Both the position numbers and the translations under genes were made by a program. Positions 7,850 through 17,628 of a DNA stretch of 64,000 nt are shown one piece after another. Position 1 is the stretch's first letter, and each line of letters opens with the position of its first letter. The stretch is from Reyranella sp. (GTDB taxonomy: Bacteria > Pseudomonadota > Alphaproteobacteria > Reyranellales > Reyranellaceae): assembly GCA_022844015.1 (NCBI GenBank), contig JALHMO010000010.1:1-64000 (forward strand), in the 5' to 3' direction. The notes below the pieces were generated by a model. It worked only from the letters and a program-made list of their open reading frames with translations, ran no database searches and was not told the origin of the DNA.

Positions 7850-8055
7850 GCTCATATGCGCTAACTTGCAAAGGGACCTCACCCTGAGGAGCGGCCCGGA
7901 GGGCCGCGTCTCGAAGGGTCGGCAACACAGAGGGTGGTGCGACACCCCTGTTTCGGCGATTCGCGTGCAACCCATCCTTCGAGACGCGCCCTCTGGGCGC
8001 TCCTCAGGATGAGGACCTTGTTGGGCCTTCGACCAAAGTTGGGTTAGCGCCTATG
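7850..8055. repeat. Capped B-type nested palindrome
   Basis: Caps CATATGCGCTAACTTG (7854-7869) and its inverted counterpart AAGTTGGGTTAGCGCCTATG (8037-8055) enclose a B unit: CCTCACCCTGAGGAGCGGCC...TCTCGAAGGGT on the left and CATCCTTCGAGACG...CTCCTCAGGATGAGG on the right. Inner hairpins such as GCGGCCC-gga-GGGCCGC are present. Sequence between the halves varies between copies. Confidence 0.85.
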
Positions 8056-8088
8056 GGTAGCAAGCTCCCATGGTCCGCTTGGCCTGCC

Positions 8089-8117
8089 TTGACCCCCCGC
8101 ACCCCCATCCCTAGATT
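8089..8117 (+). promoter_or_regulatory. Candidate sigma-70 promoter for ileS
   Basis: TTGACC (8089-8094) and TAGATT (8112-8117) are separated by exactly 17 bp. This matches the housekeeping consensus at five of six and four of six positions. Transcription would start near 8125, leaving a ~125-nt leader before ileS. It gives ileS a promoter independent of ribF, which fits the insertion between the two genes. Confidence 0.5.
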
Positions 8118-8246
8118 GCCGGCCCTATGTCTACCGGGGCCCTGCAGGAGCGAATTATCCGCCCGGTCCGCTGACGGCGGCCGGGTCGTCCAGATTCCTG
8201 TGACTGCCGTCCGGCAGTCGCTCCACGCTCCTCATCCGCAATCGAG

Positions 8247-11102
8247 TTGCCCGTGACAACCGACTACAAATCCAGCGTTTTCCTGCCCAAGACCGACTTT
8301 CCGATGCGCGCCGGCTTGCCCAAGAAGGAGCCGGAGCTGCTGAAGCGGTGGGCCGAGATGGGCCTCTATGACCGGCTGCGCGCCGAGAGCAAGGGGCGGC
8401 CGAAATTCGTCCTGCACGACGGCCCGCCCTACGCCAACGGCAACCTCCATATCGGTCATGCCCTCAACAAGATCCTCAAGGACCTGGTGAGCCGGACCCA
8501 GCAGATGCTGGGCAAGGACAGCCATTACGTCCCCGGCTGGGACTGCCACGGCCTGCCGATCGAATGGAAGATCGAGGAGGAGTACCGCGCCCGCAAGCAG
8601 GACAAGGATACCGTGCCGGTCGGCGAGTTCCGCCGCCAGTGCCGCGCCTTTGCCGACCACTGGATCACCGTGCAGCGCGAGGAGTTCAAGCGACTCGGCG
8701 TCGACGGCGACTGGGACAACTACTACTCGACCATGGCCTACGGATCCGAGGCCACGATCGTGGGCGAGATCGGCAAGTTCCTGATGAACGGCGGCCTCTA
8801 CAAGGGCTCCAAGGCGGTGCTCTGGTCGGTGGTCGAGAAGACCGCCCTGGCCGAGGCCGAGATCGAGTATCACGACCATACGTCGGACACCGTGCATGTC
8901 CGTTTCCCGGTCGTCAGGTCGAAGGACGGCACGCTCGACGGCGCCGCCGTGGTGATCTGGACGACCACGCCGTGGACCATCCCCGGCAATCGCGCGCTCG
9001 CCTACGGGCCCGACATCGCCTATGCGCTGGTCGAGGTGGCTGCGGCCGGCGAGGGCAGCCGGGCGGTCGTGGGCGAGACGCTGATCGTGGCGCGCGAGCT
9101 GGTCGGCGCCGTGGCGGAGGCGTGCAAGTTCACGCCGCGCCTGGTGCGCGATGTCGCGGCCGACGAACTCGATGGTTTGGTCACCGGCCATCCGCTGCGC
9201 GGCCAGGGCTACGAGTTCGACGTGCGGCCGCTGCCCGGCGACTTCGTGACCGCCGACGCCGGCACCGGCTTCGTGCACATCGCGCCGGGCCACGGCGCCG
9301 ACGACTACGAGCTGGGCGTCGCCAACGGCGTCGAGGTGCCCGACACGGTTGCCGAGGACGGCAGCTACTATCCGCACGTGCCGCTGTTCGCCGGCCTGCT
9401 GGTCTACACGTCGGTCGGCAAGAAGGGCCCGGCCAACAAGGCGGTGATCGAGGCGCTCGACAAGGCGGGCAAGCTCCTGGCGTCGGGCCGCATCACCCAT
9501 TCCTACCCGCATTCGTGGCGCTCCAAGGCGCCGGTGATCTTCCGCAACGCGCCGCAATGGTTCATCGCCATGGACCAGCCGATCGCCGAGATCGGCGGCA
9601 CGCTCCGCGAGAAGGCACTGGCGGCGATCGATGCCACGCGCTTCGTGCCGCGCGCCGGCTACAATCGCCTGCGCAGCATGATCGAGCAGCGGCCCGACTG
9701 GTGCGTGTCGCGCCAGCGCGCCTGGGGCGTGCCGATCGCGGTGTTCGTCGACAAGCAGACCGGCGAGCCGTTGCGCGATCCCGAGGTAATGGCGCGTGTC
9801 GTCGAGGCGTTCCGAGCTGAGGGCGCCGACGCCTGGTTCGAGAGCCCGCCCGAGCGCTTCCTCGGCAACGCGTACAAGGCGCAGGATTTCGAGCAGGTGA
9901 AGGACATCCTCGACGTGTGGTTCGATTCGGGCTCGACCCACGTCTTCACGCTCGAGGGCAACACCGACCTCAAATGGCCGGCCGACCTCTATCTCGAGGG
10001 CTCCGACCAGCATCGCGGCTGGTTCCATTCCTCGCTGCTCGAGAGCTGCGGCACGCGCGGCCGGGCGCCCTATGACGGCGTGCTGACGCACGGCTTCACG
10101 CTCGACGAGCAGGGCCGCAAGATGTCGAAGTCGCTGGGCAACATCACCGCGCCGCAATCGGTGTGCGACCAGTACGGTGCCGACATCCTGCGGCTCTGGG
10201 TGGTCGGCACCGACTACACCGAGGACCAGCGGATCGGGCCTGAGATCCTGAAGCATCAGGCCGAGGCCTATCGCCGGCTGCGCAACACGCTGCGCTACCT
10301 GCTGGGCAGCCTCGACGGCTACAGCGCGGCGGAGCAGGTGGCGTATGCCGACATGCCCGAGCTCGAGCGCTGGGTGCTGAATCGCCTGGCCGAGCTCGAC
10401 GCGATGTTCCGGCCGGCGGTCGACGACTACGACTTCCACCGGATCGCCACCGAGCTGCACAATTTCTGCGCGGTCGACCTGTCGGCCTTCTACTTCGACA
10501 TTCGCAAGGACGCGATCTACTGCGACGCCGCCTCGGCGCTGCGTCGGCGCGCCGCGCGCACGGTGATGGCCGAGCTGTTCTCCTTCCTGACGGCCTGGCT
10601 GGCGCCGATTGTCTGCTTCACGGCGGAAGAGGCATGGCTGGCCCGCCCCAGGGACGTGCCGGACGGCGAGCGCGAGAGCGTGCACCTGCGGCTCTATCCG
10701 ACGATCCCCGACATGTGGCGCGATGATGCGCTGGGCGACAAGTGGCGGACGGTGCGCAACCTGCGCCGCGTGGTGACAGGCGCGCTCGAGCTCGAGCGCG
10801 CCGAGAAGCGCATCGGCTCCAGCCTGCAGGCGGCGCCGCGGGTTCACGTGGCGCCCGAGTATCGCACCGCGCTGGCCGGCCTCGATCTCGCCGAGATCTG
10901 CATCACCTCGGGCGGCGAGCTGGTCGAAGGCGCTGCCCCGGCGGGCGCCTTTGCCCTTGCCGACGTGGCCGGCGTTGCCGTCGAGCCTGCGCTTGCGCAC
11001 GGCAACAAATGCGCGCGCTGCTGGCAGGTCCTCGAGGAGGTCGGCAAATCTGCGCGCCATCCGCTGCTCTGCCTGCGCTGCGACGCGGCGGTGGATGGGT
11101 GA
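8247..11102 (+). CDS. ileS: Isoleucine-tRNA ligase
   Basis: Charges tRNA-Ile with isoleucine and has post-transfer editing. The ~950-residue class I synthetase shows NLHIGH at about 66-71, the tryptophan-rich CP1 editing domain ([14 protein letters not shown]), KMSKSLGN near 625, and a C-terminal zinc finger CARCWQV...CLRCDAAV. Two starts are possible: TTG at 8247 (PVTTDYKSS) or GTG at 8253 ([11 protein letters not shown]), with neither well served by a ribosome-binding site. Relatives begin close to DYK, so both fit. It is followed by lspA after a repeat-filled gap, as in the conserved ileS-lspA order. Confidence 0.96.
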   Translation: MPVTTDYKSSVFLPKTDFPMRAGLPKKEPELLKRWAEMGLYDRLRAESKGRPKFVLHDGPPYANGNLHIGHALNKILKDLVSRTQQMLGKDSHYVPGWDCHGLPIEWKIEEEYRARKQDKDTVPVGEFRRQCRAFADHWITVQREEFKRLGVDGDWDNYYSTMAYGSEATIVGEIGKFLMNGGLYKGSKAVLWSVVEKTALAEAEIEYHDHTSDTVHVRFPVVRSKDGTLDGAAVVIWTTTPWTIPGNRALAYGPDIAYALVEVAAAGEGSRAVVGETLIVARELVGAVAEACKFTPRLVRDVAADELDGLVTGHPLRGQGYEFDVRPLPGDFVTADAGTGFVHIAPGHGADDYELGVANGVEVPDTVAEDGSYYPHVPLFAGLLVYTSVGKKGPANKAVIEALDKAGKLLASGRITHSYPHSWRSKAPVIFRNAPQWFIAMDQPIAEIGGTLREKALAAIDATRFVPRAGYNRLRSMIEQRPDWCVSRQRAWGVPIAVFVDKQTGEPLRDPEVMARVVEAFRAEGADAWFESPPERFLGNAYKAQDFEQVKDILDVWFDSGSTHVFTLEGNTDLKWPADLYLEGSDQHRGWFHSSLLESCGTRGRAPYDGVLTHGFTLDEQGRKMSKSLGNITAPQSVCDQYGADILRLWVVGTDYTEDQRIGPEILKHQAEAYRRLRNTLRYLLGSLDGYSAAEQVAYADMPELERWVLNRLAELDAMFRPAVDDYDFHRIATELHNFCAVDLSAFYFDIRKDAIYCDAASALRRRAARTVMAELFSFLTAWLAPIVCFTAEEAWLARPRDVPDGERESVHLRLYPTIPDMWRDDALGDKWRTVRNLRRVVTGALELERAEKRIGSSLQAAPRVHVAPEYRTALAGLDLAEICITSGGELVEGAAPAGAFALADVAGVAVEPALAHGNKCARCWQVLEEVGKSARHPLLCLRCDAAVDG

Positions 11103-11130
11103 TGCGGGCAATCTCATTTGCTGGGGGCGC

Positions 11131-11352
11131 GCCACTCATAGGCGTTAACTCACTCATAGGCGCTAACTTAAGAAGGGGCCTCACCCTGAGGAGCGGCCCG
11201 CAGGGCCGCGTCTCGAAGGGTCGGCAGCGCGGCAGGTGCTTCGACACCGTTTTGTCAGCGATCTCGTGTGTAGCCCATCCTTCGAGACGGCCGCTGCACG
11301 GCCTCCTCAGGATGAGGATATTGTTGACCGCTCGACCAAAGTTAGCGCCCCC
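11131..11352. repeat. Capped B-type nested palindrome
   Basis: The left cap is doubled: CTCATAGGCGTTAACT (11137-11152) then CTCATAGGCGCTAACTT (11153-11169). The inner B unit runs from CCTCACCCTGAGGAGCGG to CTCCTCAGGATGAGG (11181-11316), and the right cap AAAGTTAGCGCC is at 11339-11350. It fills the ileS-lspA gap and ends ~20 nt before the lspA start. Confidence 0.85.
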
Positions 11353-11370
11353 AGCCATGAGTTTGAGTTC

Positions 11371-11853
11371 ATGAGGCCCATCGACCGCCAGGCGATGGTC
11401 CTGGTCGCGATCACGCTGGTGGCCGACCAGGTGTCCAAGCAGCTCCTGCTCGGCTATCTGCAGCAGGCGGGCGCCGTGGTGCCGGTGATCGACGGTTTTT
11501 TCCGCCTGGTCATCGTGTGGAATCGGGGCGTGAGCTTCGGCCTGCTCGGCGGCGAGGAGGCGCTGCCACCGTGGGTCCTGTCGGCGGTGGCCATCGCGGT
11601 CTGCATCGGGCTGTTCGTCTGGTTGAGACGAAACGACAATGCCCTCACCGCATGGGGCATCGGTCTTGTCATGGGGGGCGCCATCGGCAATGTTATCGAC
11701 CGCGCCCGGTGGGGAGCGGTGTTCGATTTCGCCGATTTCCATATCGGACGCTGGCATTGGCCGGCGTTCAATGTCGCCGATTCGGCGATCGTTGTCGGCG
11801 TCGGCCTGATGCTCATCGATTCCCTGATCGGCGACCGGCGGCGCGCGCCCTGA
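11371..11853 (+). CDS. lspA: Lipoprotein signal peptidase (signal peptidase II)
   Basis: Removes signal peptides from prolipoproteins in the inner membrane. The 160-residue protein has four hydrophobic segments and the catalytic aspartates in GNVIDRARWG (Asp110) and FNVADSAIV (Asp137). The start MRPIDRQAM is chosen because upstream in-frame sequence lies in repeat DNA and reads as nonsense. The next gene encodes a lipoprotein, a natural substrate. Confidence 0.94.
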   Translation: MRPIDRQAMVLVAITLVADQVSKQLLLGYLQQAGAVVPVIDGFFRLVIVWNRGVSFGLLGGEEALPPWVLSAVAIAVCIGLFVWLRRNDNALTAWGIGLVMGGAIGNVIDRARWGAVFDFADFHIGRWHWPAFNVADSAIVVGVGLMLIDSLIGDRRRAP

Positions 11854-11898
11854 AGTGGCCATGATCGACGGACAAGAATGAAATCCGAAGGACGAACG

Positions 11899-12489
11899 AT
11901 GCAACGGACGACCTTTACCTCCTCGAGCCTCGTCACCGTCGCCGCCGTTCTGTGTGGCGTCGCATTGGGCGGCTGCGGCGCCTTCGAGAACATCGGTGGC
12001 GGCAAGAAGGTATCGCCCGACGAGTTCAAGATCGTCTCGCATTCGCCGCTCACCATGCCGCCCAACGCCGAGCTGCGCCCACCGCGGCCGGGCGAGCCCA
12101 GGCCCCAGGAGATGACCCCGGCCGACCAGGCCAAGGAGGCGTTGTCGCCGGCGCTGGCCGGTCGCGTGCAGCAGCGCACCACCGGCGGCGGCGCCTCGAC
12201 CCGTGGCACCAGCTCGGAGCAGTCGCTGGTCGCGCGCGCCGGGCAGGGCGGCATCGACCCCGAGATCCGCAGCCGGGTCAACCAGGACACCAAGACGATC
12301 AACAACAGCGACAAGGGCTTCATCGACAGCCTGATCTTCTGGCAGGAGCCCGTGCCGGCGGGCACCGTGGTCGACCCGACCAGGGAGCAGCAGCGCATCC
12401 GCGACGCCCAGGCGGCCGGCCAGCCTGCGACCGGCAACACGCCGACCATCACGCGGCGCAAGCGCGGCATCCTCGAAGGCATCTTCTGA
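11899..12489 (+). CDS. DUF3035 family lipoprotein
   Basis: A 196-residue exported lipoprotein: a hydrophobic stretch ends in the lipobox LGGC with Cys26, followed by FENIGGGKKVSPDEFKIVSHSPLTMPP, the hallmark of DUF3035 proteins. The ATG at 11899 is preferred because GAAGGA lies 6-11 nt upstream; an in-frame ATG also exists at 11878. The proline-rich body and basic tail (RRKRGILEGIF) fit an outer- or inner-membrane-anchored scaffold of unknown role. In alphaproteobacteria this gene sits between lspA and two M16 peptidases, as here. Confidence 0.85.
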   Translation: MQRTTFTSSSLVTVAAVLCGVALGGCGAFENIGGGKKVSPDEFKIVSHSPLTMPPNAELRPPRPGEPRPQEMTPADQAKEALSPALAGRVQQRTTGGGASTRGTSSEQSLVARAGQGGIDPEIRSRVNQDTKTINNSDKGFIDSLIFWQEPVPAGTVVDPTREQQRIRDAQAAGQPATGNTPTITRRKRGILEGIF

Positions 12490-13865
12490 CGCCGCGCGCC
12501 AAGATCGGCCGCCGATCATTGCTCGGTGGTCTCGCCGCTGGTGCGGCGCTCGCGCCGGTATGGCCGGCGTGCGCCAAGCTGCTCTCTGTCGGGCGGCGAC
12601 AGGTCGACACGTTCAGCCTGTCCAACGGCCTCCAGGTGGTCGCCCTGCCGTCGTCGCGCGCGCCGATCGTCACCCAGCTCCTGGTCTACAAGGTCGGCAG
12701 CGCCGACGAGGTACCCGGCAAGACCGGCATCGCCCATTTCCTCGAGCACATGATGTTCAAGGGCACCGACATCGTCGGCCCCTCGGAGTTCTCGCGCGTC
12801 GTGTCGAAGAACGGCGGGCGTGACAATGCCTACACCACCTACGATTCGACGGGCTACTACCAGACCGTCTCTCCCGACCGGCTCGAGCTGGTGATGCGCA
12901 TGGAGGCCGACCGCATGGCCAATCTGCGCATGACGGAGAAGGAGCTGGCGCCGGAGCGCCAGGTCGTGCTCGAGGAGCGGCGCATGCGCATCGACAACTC
13001 GCCGTCCGCCCTGCTCGACGAGGTCGTGAACGAGAGGCTGTACGGGCAGGGGCAGCCCTACGGCATGCCGATCAGCGGCACCGTGGCCGATGTCGAGGCG
13101 CTGACGCTCGCCGACCTGAGGGAATTCTATCGTCAGCACTACATGCCCAATAACGCCATCCTGATCGTCGGCGGCGACATCACGTCCGAGCAGGTGCGCG
13201 GGCTCGCGGAGAGATTCTACGGGCCGATTCCGGCACGTCCCGTTGCGCCGCGCCGCCGTCCCGATCATGGCGCTTCCGGCCTGCCGCAGACTGTCAGCCG
13301 CGCCGACCCGCGGGTGCGCGAGCCGCGCTGGTCGCGCCACTACCTGGCGCCGTCCTACAACAAGGGCGAGTCGCAGTACGCCTATGCGCTGCAAGTCCTG
13401 GCCCAGCTCCTGGGCGGCACGGAGACCAGCCGGCTGTGGCGTGTCCTGGTCGTCGACGGCAAGCGGGCGCTCTCGGCCTGGGCGGGCTACCGTCCGAACA
13501 GCCTCGGCCTCGCGAGCTTCGACATCGGCATCCATCCGGCGGCGTCGGTGACCATGGCCGAGGTCGAGAGCGCGGTAACGGCCGAGCTCGGCCGGCTGAT
13601 CGACGGCGGCGTCGGCAACGACGAGCTCGAGCGGGCGCAGAATCAAATGCTCGCCTCGGCGATCTACGCTCAGGATTCCCTGCAGAGCGGGCCGCGCATC
13701 TATGGCGGCACGCTCAGCACCGGCAGCACGGTTGCCGATATCGCCGCCTGGCCCGAGCGCATCTCGTCGGTCCGGCCGGACGACGTCGTTGCCGCGGCCC
13801 GGCACGTGTGGCAGCCGCAACGCCTGGTGACCTCGCTGCTCACGCCTCCCTCGGGTATCCGATGA
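12486..13865 (+). CDS. M16 zinc peptidase, catalytic member, Tat/Sec exported
   Basis: The pitrilysin-family periplasmic peptidase has the inverted zinc motif HFLEHMMF (His84, Glu87, His88) and the distal Glu near 163 in ERQVVLEERRM. The C-terminal half has a second M16 fold (LLGGTETSRLW). No ATG or GTG exists in the frame near the start. The best start is CTG at 12486, preceded by GAAGG at a 6-nt spacing and overlapping the upstream stop. It yields a twin-arginine-like signal (IGRRSLLGGLAAG). A TTG at 12519 would lose the arginines. It forms a pair with the next gene. Confidence 0.88.
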   Translation: MTPRAKIGRRSLLGGLAAGAALAPVWPACAKLLSVGRRQVDTFSLSNGLQVVALPSSRAPIVTQLLVYKVGSADEVPGKTGIAHFLEHMMFKGTDIVGPSEFSRVVSKNGGRDNAYTTYDSTGYYQTVSPDRLELVMRMEADRMANLRMTEKELAPERQVVLEERRMRIDNSPSALLDEVVNERLYGQGQPYGMPISGTVADVEALTLADLREFYRQHYMPNNAILIVGGDITSEQVRGLAERFYGPIPARPVAPRRRPDHGASGLPQTVSRADPRVREPRWSRHYLAPSYNKGESQYAYALQVLAQLLGGTETSRLWRVLVVDGKRALSAWAGYRPNSLGLASFDIGIHPAASVTMAEVESAVTAELGRLIDGGVGNDELERAQNQMLASAIYAQDSLQSGPRIYGGTLSTGSTVADIAAWPERISSVRPDDVVAAARHVWQPQRLVTSLLTPPSGIR

Positions 13866-15190
13866 CGACCCGCCGTCGCCTCCTCGGGGCTGCGCTCGCG
13901 TCGACCTTGGTGGGGCTGCCGACGGCGGCCGGCGCGGTCGACATCAAGGTGGTGACGACGCGGCTCGGGTTCACGGTCTGGCTGGTGCAGGACAAGAGCG
14001 TGCCGGTGCTGTCGCTGTCATTCTCCCTGCCCGGCGGCACGGCTTCCGATCCGGCCGGCCAGTCGGGCGTCACTAGTCTCATGGCCACGCTGCTGACCGA
14101 CGGCGCGGGTTGGCTCGATGGCCAGGCCTTTCGCCAGCACCTCGAGGATGCCGCCGCTTCCCTGAGATTTGGCGCCTCGCTCGATCGGCTGGGCGGGTCG
14201 TTGCGCGTCCTGGCGGCGACCCGCGACGAGGGCTTCGAGCTGTTGCGCCTGGCACTCACCCAGGCGCGCTTCGCTCCCGACATGATCGAGCAGCGGCGCA
14301 CGCAGACCATCGCCAGCCTGAACCAGGCGAGCCAGCGGCCGTCGTCGGTTGCCGCGCGGACCCTGATGGCGACCGAGTTCGCCGGCTATCCCTACGCCGC
14401 CGATCCCGACGGAACGCCAGACGATCTCCGCAAGCTCACCGCCCACGACCTCGAGCGGCGCGCCGCCGCCCTGCTGGAACGTCGCGGCCTGGTGATTGCC
14501 GTCGTGGGCGACATCGCGGCCGACGACCTGGTGCGTCGGCTCGACCATGTTTTCGGCGGCCTGCCCGCGGGCGCCCCGCCGCAGGCCCTGCCGGCGTGGA
14601 CGCCGCCCACCCGGCCGCGCACCGTCGTGGTCGAGCGGCCGATGCCGCAGAGCACGGCGCTGCTCGCCCTGCCGGGAGTCCTGCGCCACGACCCCGACTG
14701 GTACGCCGTCGTCGCCCTGAACCACATCCTGGGCGGCGGCGGCCAGCGATCGCGCCTGTTCACCGAGGTGCGCGAGAAGCGCGGCCTGGCCTACGGCGCG
14801 TCGAGCAGCCTGCGCGCCTACGCCAAGGCCGGCCTGATCGTGATCTCGACGGCGAGCGCCAACGAGCGCATCGCCGAGACGCTCGACGTCGTGCGCACCG
14901 TGCTGGCCCGCCTGCGCGCCGAGGGCCCGACCGAGCAGGAATTGGCCGACGCCAAGACCTATCTCGGCGGCGCGCTGTCGCTGTCGCTCGATTCGTCGCC
15001 GGCAATCGCCGGGTTGCTGCTGTCGATGCAGGTCGACGATCTCTCGCCCGATCACCTGACGCGACGTGACAAGCTGATCGAGGCGGTCACCCTCGACGAC
15101 GTGCGCCGGCTCGCCCATCGCCTGCTGAACGACGAGCTTCTGACCACCGTCGTCGTCGGCAAGCCGGCAGGAATCGTCACCGACCCCTGA
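13862..15190 (+). CDS. M16 family peptidase, non-catalytic partner
   Basis: The 442-residue exported M16 homologue starts MTTRRRLLGAALASTLVGLP, with a basic-hydrophobic signal sequence. At the position of the zinc motif it reads GQSGVTSLMATLLTDGA, with no HxxEH, so it cannot bind zinc itself. The C-terminal R/Y substrate-clamp region (RSRLFTEVREKRGLAYGASSS) is intact. Such proteins pair with an active M16 subunit, as in mitochondrial processing peptidase and bacterial relatives. The ATG overlaps the stop of the active subunit by four bases, supporting co-expression and a heterodimer. Confidence 0.88.
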   Translation: MTTRRRLLGAALASTLVGLPTAAGAVDIKVVTTRLGFTVWLVQDKSVPVLSLSFSLPGGTASDPAGQSGVTSLMATLLTDGAGWLDGQAFRQHLEDAAASLRFGASLDRLGGSLRVLAATRDEGFELLRLALTQARFAPDMIEQRRTQTIASLNQASQRPSSVAARTLMATEFAGYPYAADPDGTPDDLRKLTAHDLERRAAALLERRGLVIAVVGDIAADDLVRRLDHVFGGLPAGAPPQALPAWTPPTRPRTVVVERPMPQSTALLALPGVLRHDPDWYAVVALNHILGGGGQRSRLFTEVREKRGLAYGASSSLRAYAKAGLIVISTASANERIAETLDVVRTVLARLRAEGPTEQELADAKTYLGGALSLSLDSSPAIAGLLLSMQVDDLSPDHLTRRDKLIEAVTLDDVRRLAHRLLNDELLTTVVVGKPAGIVTDP

Positions 15191-15335
15191 CGAGGTTTCT
15201 CATGTCGTACAAGACTACAGGCTCGAGACCATGTTCGCCATCGAGCTGTGGGGCGTCGACGCCTTCGACCAGCCCGCCGTCGAGGAGAGCAAGATCGTCA
15301 CCCGCCAGTATCTTTCCGCAAGGCGGCAGGCGTAG
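15191..15335 (+). pseudogene. pgi: 3' remnant of glucose-6-phosphate isomerase gene
   Basis: One frame reads ...HVVQDYRLETMFAIELWGV and then DAFDQPAVEESKIVTRQYL up to a TAG at 15333. This resembles the C-terminal end of phosphoglucose isomerase (GV-x-FDQPAVE-x-x-K motif plus terminal helix). The several hundred residues before it are absent, since the M16 gene ends at 15190. pgi next to mutL is seen in some alphaproteobacteria, so a deletion has probably fused the end of pgi to the M16 gene. Assignment is by motif only. Confidence 0.65.
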
Positions 15336-15347
15336 GCTCAGCCCCCC

Positions 15348-17159
15348 ATGAGCGCACTTCGCCGCCTCCCATCGACCCTCGTCAACCGCATCGCCGCCGG
15401 CGAGGTGGTCGAGCGGCCAGCCAGTGCTGCCAAGGAGCTTGTCGAGAACGCCATCGATGCCGGCGCCCGGCGCATCGTCGTCAGCCTGAAGGAGGGCGGC
15501 CGCACCTTTCTGTCGGTGGTCGACGACGGCGTCGGCATGACGCCCCAGGAGCTCGAGCTGGCGGTCGAGCGGCACTGCACCTCCAAGCTGCCCGATGACG
15601 ATTTCGACGACATCCGCACCTTGGGATTCCGCGGCGAGGCCCTGCCGTCGATCGCGTCGGTGAGCCGCATGGCCCTCACCTCGCGCCCGGCCGGCGCGGA
15701 GACGGCGTGGTGCCTGGAGATCGACGGCGGCGCCAAGGGCGAGCCGCGGCCGGCGGCACACCCGTTCGGCACGCGGGTCGAGGTGCGCGATCTCTTCTTC
15801 GCCACGCCGGCGCGGCTGAAGTTCCTCAAGGAGCCGCGCACCGAGTCGGGCCATGTCGCCGATGCGCTGCGCCGGCTGGCGATGGCCCATCCAACTGTAG
15901 GCTTCAGGCTCGACAGCGACGAGCGCACCCTGATCGACCTGCCGGCGGCCCCGCCCTCGCTGCTCGAGAAGCCGGACGCCGGCCGCCTGGCACGCCTCGC
16001 CGCCATCATGGGTCGCGAGTTCGCCGACAACACCGTGGCCATCGATGCCAACCGCGAGGGCTTCCGGCTCACCGGCTTCGCCGGCCTGCCGACCCTCAAC
16101 CGGCCGACCGGCCAGCACCAGTATCTCTTCGTAAATGGCCGGCCGGTGCGCGACAAGCTGCTGGCCGGCGCGGTGCGCGGCGCCTACCAGGACTTCCTGG
16201 CGCGCGACCGCCATCCCATGGTGGCGCTGTTCCTCGAGGCGCCGACCGGCATGGTCGACGTCAATGTCCATCCCGCCAAGACCGAGGTCCGCTTCCGCGA
16301 TGCCGGCATCGTGCGCGGCCTGATCGTCGGCGCGCTCCGGACGGCGCTGGCGGCAGCCGGGCACCGCGCAAGCACCACGGTCTCCGATGCCGCCTTGGGC
16401 GCCTTCCGCCCGCACACCGGCCAGGCGCTGGCGCTGCCGATGGGTGGCGGCGGCAAGTCGGCGTGGCTGCCGTCGCGCGGTCTTGCCGAAGCGGTGGCCC
16501 AGTTCATGGCGCCGCTCGGCCAGCCGTCGGCCCGCGTCGAGCCGACGTCCGGACCGGCCGCAAACGGCAATGGCGCTGCCTATCCGCTGGGCGTGGCGCG
16601 GGCCCAGCTGCACGAGACCTACATCGTCGCCCAGACCGCCGAGGGCGTGGTCATTGTCGACCAGCACGCCGCGCACGAGCGGCTGATGCACGAGCGTCTC
16701 AAGGGTCAGCTCGAGGCCGATGGCGTGAAGCGCCAGGCGCTGCTGCTGCCCGAGGTCGTCGAGGTGGGCGAGGATGGCGTCCGCCGCCTTGCCGGCCGGA
16801 TGGCCGAGCTCGCCGACATGGGCCTGGTGCTGGAGCCGTTCGGCGTCGGCGCGGTGGTGGTGCGCGAGACGCCGGCCGTGCTGGGCGAGCTAGATGTCCA
16901 GGGCCTGGTGCGCGATCTCGCCGACGAGCTGGCCGAGCTGGGCGATCACCTGTCGCTCAAGGAGAAGGTCGAGGAGGTCTGCGGCACGCTCGCCTGCCAT
17001 ACCTCGGTGCGCGCCGGCCGGAGGCTCTCCGTCGACGAGATGAACGCGCTCTTGCGGCAGATGGAAGCGACACCGCACTCCGGCCAGTGCAATCACGGCC
17101 GGCCGACCTACGTCGAGCTGAAGCTCGCCGACATCGAGCGCCTGTTCGGCAGACGATGA
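15348..17159 (+). CDS. mutL: DNA mismatch repair protein MutL
   Basis: The 603-residue protein couples MutS mismatch recognition to strand incision. The N-terminal GHKL ATPase has [26 protein letters not shown], and [13 protein letters not shown] proline/glycine-rich linker covers about 330-420. The C-terminal domain contains [12 protein letters not shown] near 438, the full DQHA(x)2E(x)4E endonuclease motif, plus CNHGRPT near the end. This predicts a nicking MutL, as expected in an organism without MutH. It is followed by a coupled small exported-protein gene. Confidence 0.96.
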   Translation: MSALRRLPSTLVNRIAAGEVVERPASAAKELVENAIDAGARRIVVSLKEGGRTFLSVVDDGVGMTPQELELAVERHCTSKLPDDDFDDIRTLGFRGEALPSIASVSRMALTSRPAGAETAWCLEIDGGAKGEPRPAAHPFGTRVEVRDLFFATPARLKFLKEPRTESGHVADALRRLAMAHPTVGFRLDSDERTLIDLPAAPPSLLEKPDAGRLARLAAIMGREFADNTVAIDANREGFRLTGFAGLPTLNRPTGQHQYLFVNGRPVRDKLLAGAVRGAYQDFLARDRHPMVALFLEAPTGMVDVNVHPAKTEVRFRDAGIVRGLIVGALRTALAAAGHRASTTVSDAALGAFRPHTGQALALPMGGGGKSAWLPSRGLAEAVAQFMAPLGQPSARVEPTSGPAANGNGAAYPLGVARAQLHETYIVAQTAEGVVIVDQHAAHERLMHERLKGQLEADGVKRQALLLPEVVEVGEDGVRRLAGRMAELADMGLVLEPFGVGAVVVRETPAVLGELDVQGLVRDLADELAELGDHLSLKEKVEEVCGTLACHTSVRAGRRLSVDEMNALLRQMEATPHSGQCNHGRPTYVELKLADIERLFGRR

Positions 17160-17626
17160 TCCGCTTTCTCGTCGGCTTGCTGCTGGTGGCGGGCGCCGTC
17201 ACGGCCAATGCCCAGACGCGGCCGGCCACCGCGCCGCCGGCCGCGACCTCGCGCGACGGAACGCCCGCGCCGGTCTCGCCGCTCGACGGCCAATGGCGCG
17301 GCCGCAGCGACGGCGGCTCGTGCAACGCGCCGCTCGATTACCTGCTCGTCATCCAGAACGGCTTCGTCGACGGCTCGGCCTACGACTCCACCGCGCACGG
17401 CCCGGTGCCCAACCAGCGCAAGGCGGCGCCGCCGGCGCCGACGCCCAGCCTGTGGCAGATCCACGGCCTCGCCCGGAGCCCGGGCGCGTTCTCGCTGGTC
17501 GCTGTCGCCTCGGTGAAGGCCACCGACCGCCGCACGGGCAAGCTCTCGGTGCGCAGCGAGGGCGGCAGCCTGGTGGTCAGCGAGACCTCCGGCTGCCGCC
17601 GCACGGCCCGGCTGACGCGCGGTTAG
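17156..17626 (+). CDS. Small exported protein of unknown function
   Basis: A 156-residue protein with a clear Sec signal ([20 protein letters not shown]) and a low-complexity proline/alanine linker, then [23 protein letters not shown]. Two cysteines (in GGSCNAP and SGCRRT) may form a disulfide. The body looks like a small beta-structured periplasmic domain. The ATG overlaps the mutL stop (ATGA), so it is translated with mutL, though the products need not share a function. No known family recognised. Confidence 0.75.
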   Translation: MIRFLVGLLLVAGAVTANAQTRPATAPPAATSRDGTPAPVSPLDGQWRGRSDGGSCNAPLDYLLVIQNGFVDGSAYDSTAHGPVPNQRKAAPPAPTPSLWQIHGLARSPGAFSLVAVASVKATDRRTGKLSVRSEGGSLVVSETSGCRRTARLTRG

Positions 17627-17628
17627 AG

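Noticed and set aside
7850-8055. Possible CRISPR or small RNA gene
   Set aside because: Units are inverted, not evenly spaced direct repeats, and match intergenic palindromes elsewhere; no spacers or Cas genes.
8232-11135. 967-residue open frame antisense to ileS
   Set aside because: A GC-rich shadow: it exactly mirrors the ileS coding region, is rich in Ala/Arg/His with no domains, and ileS is certain.
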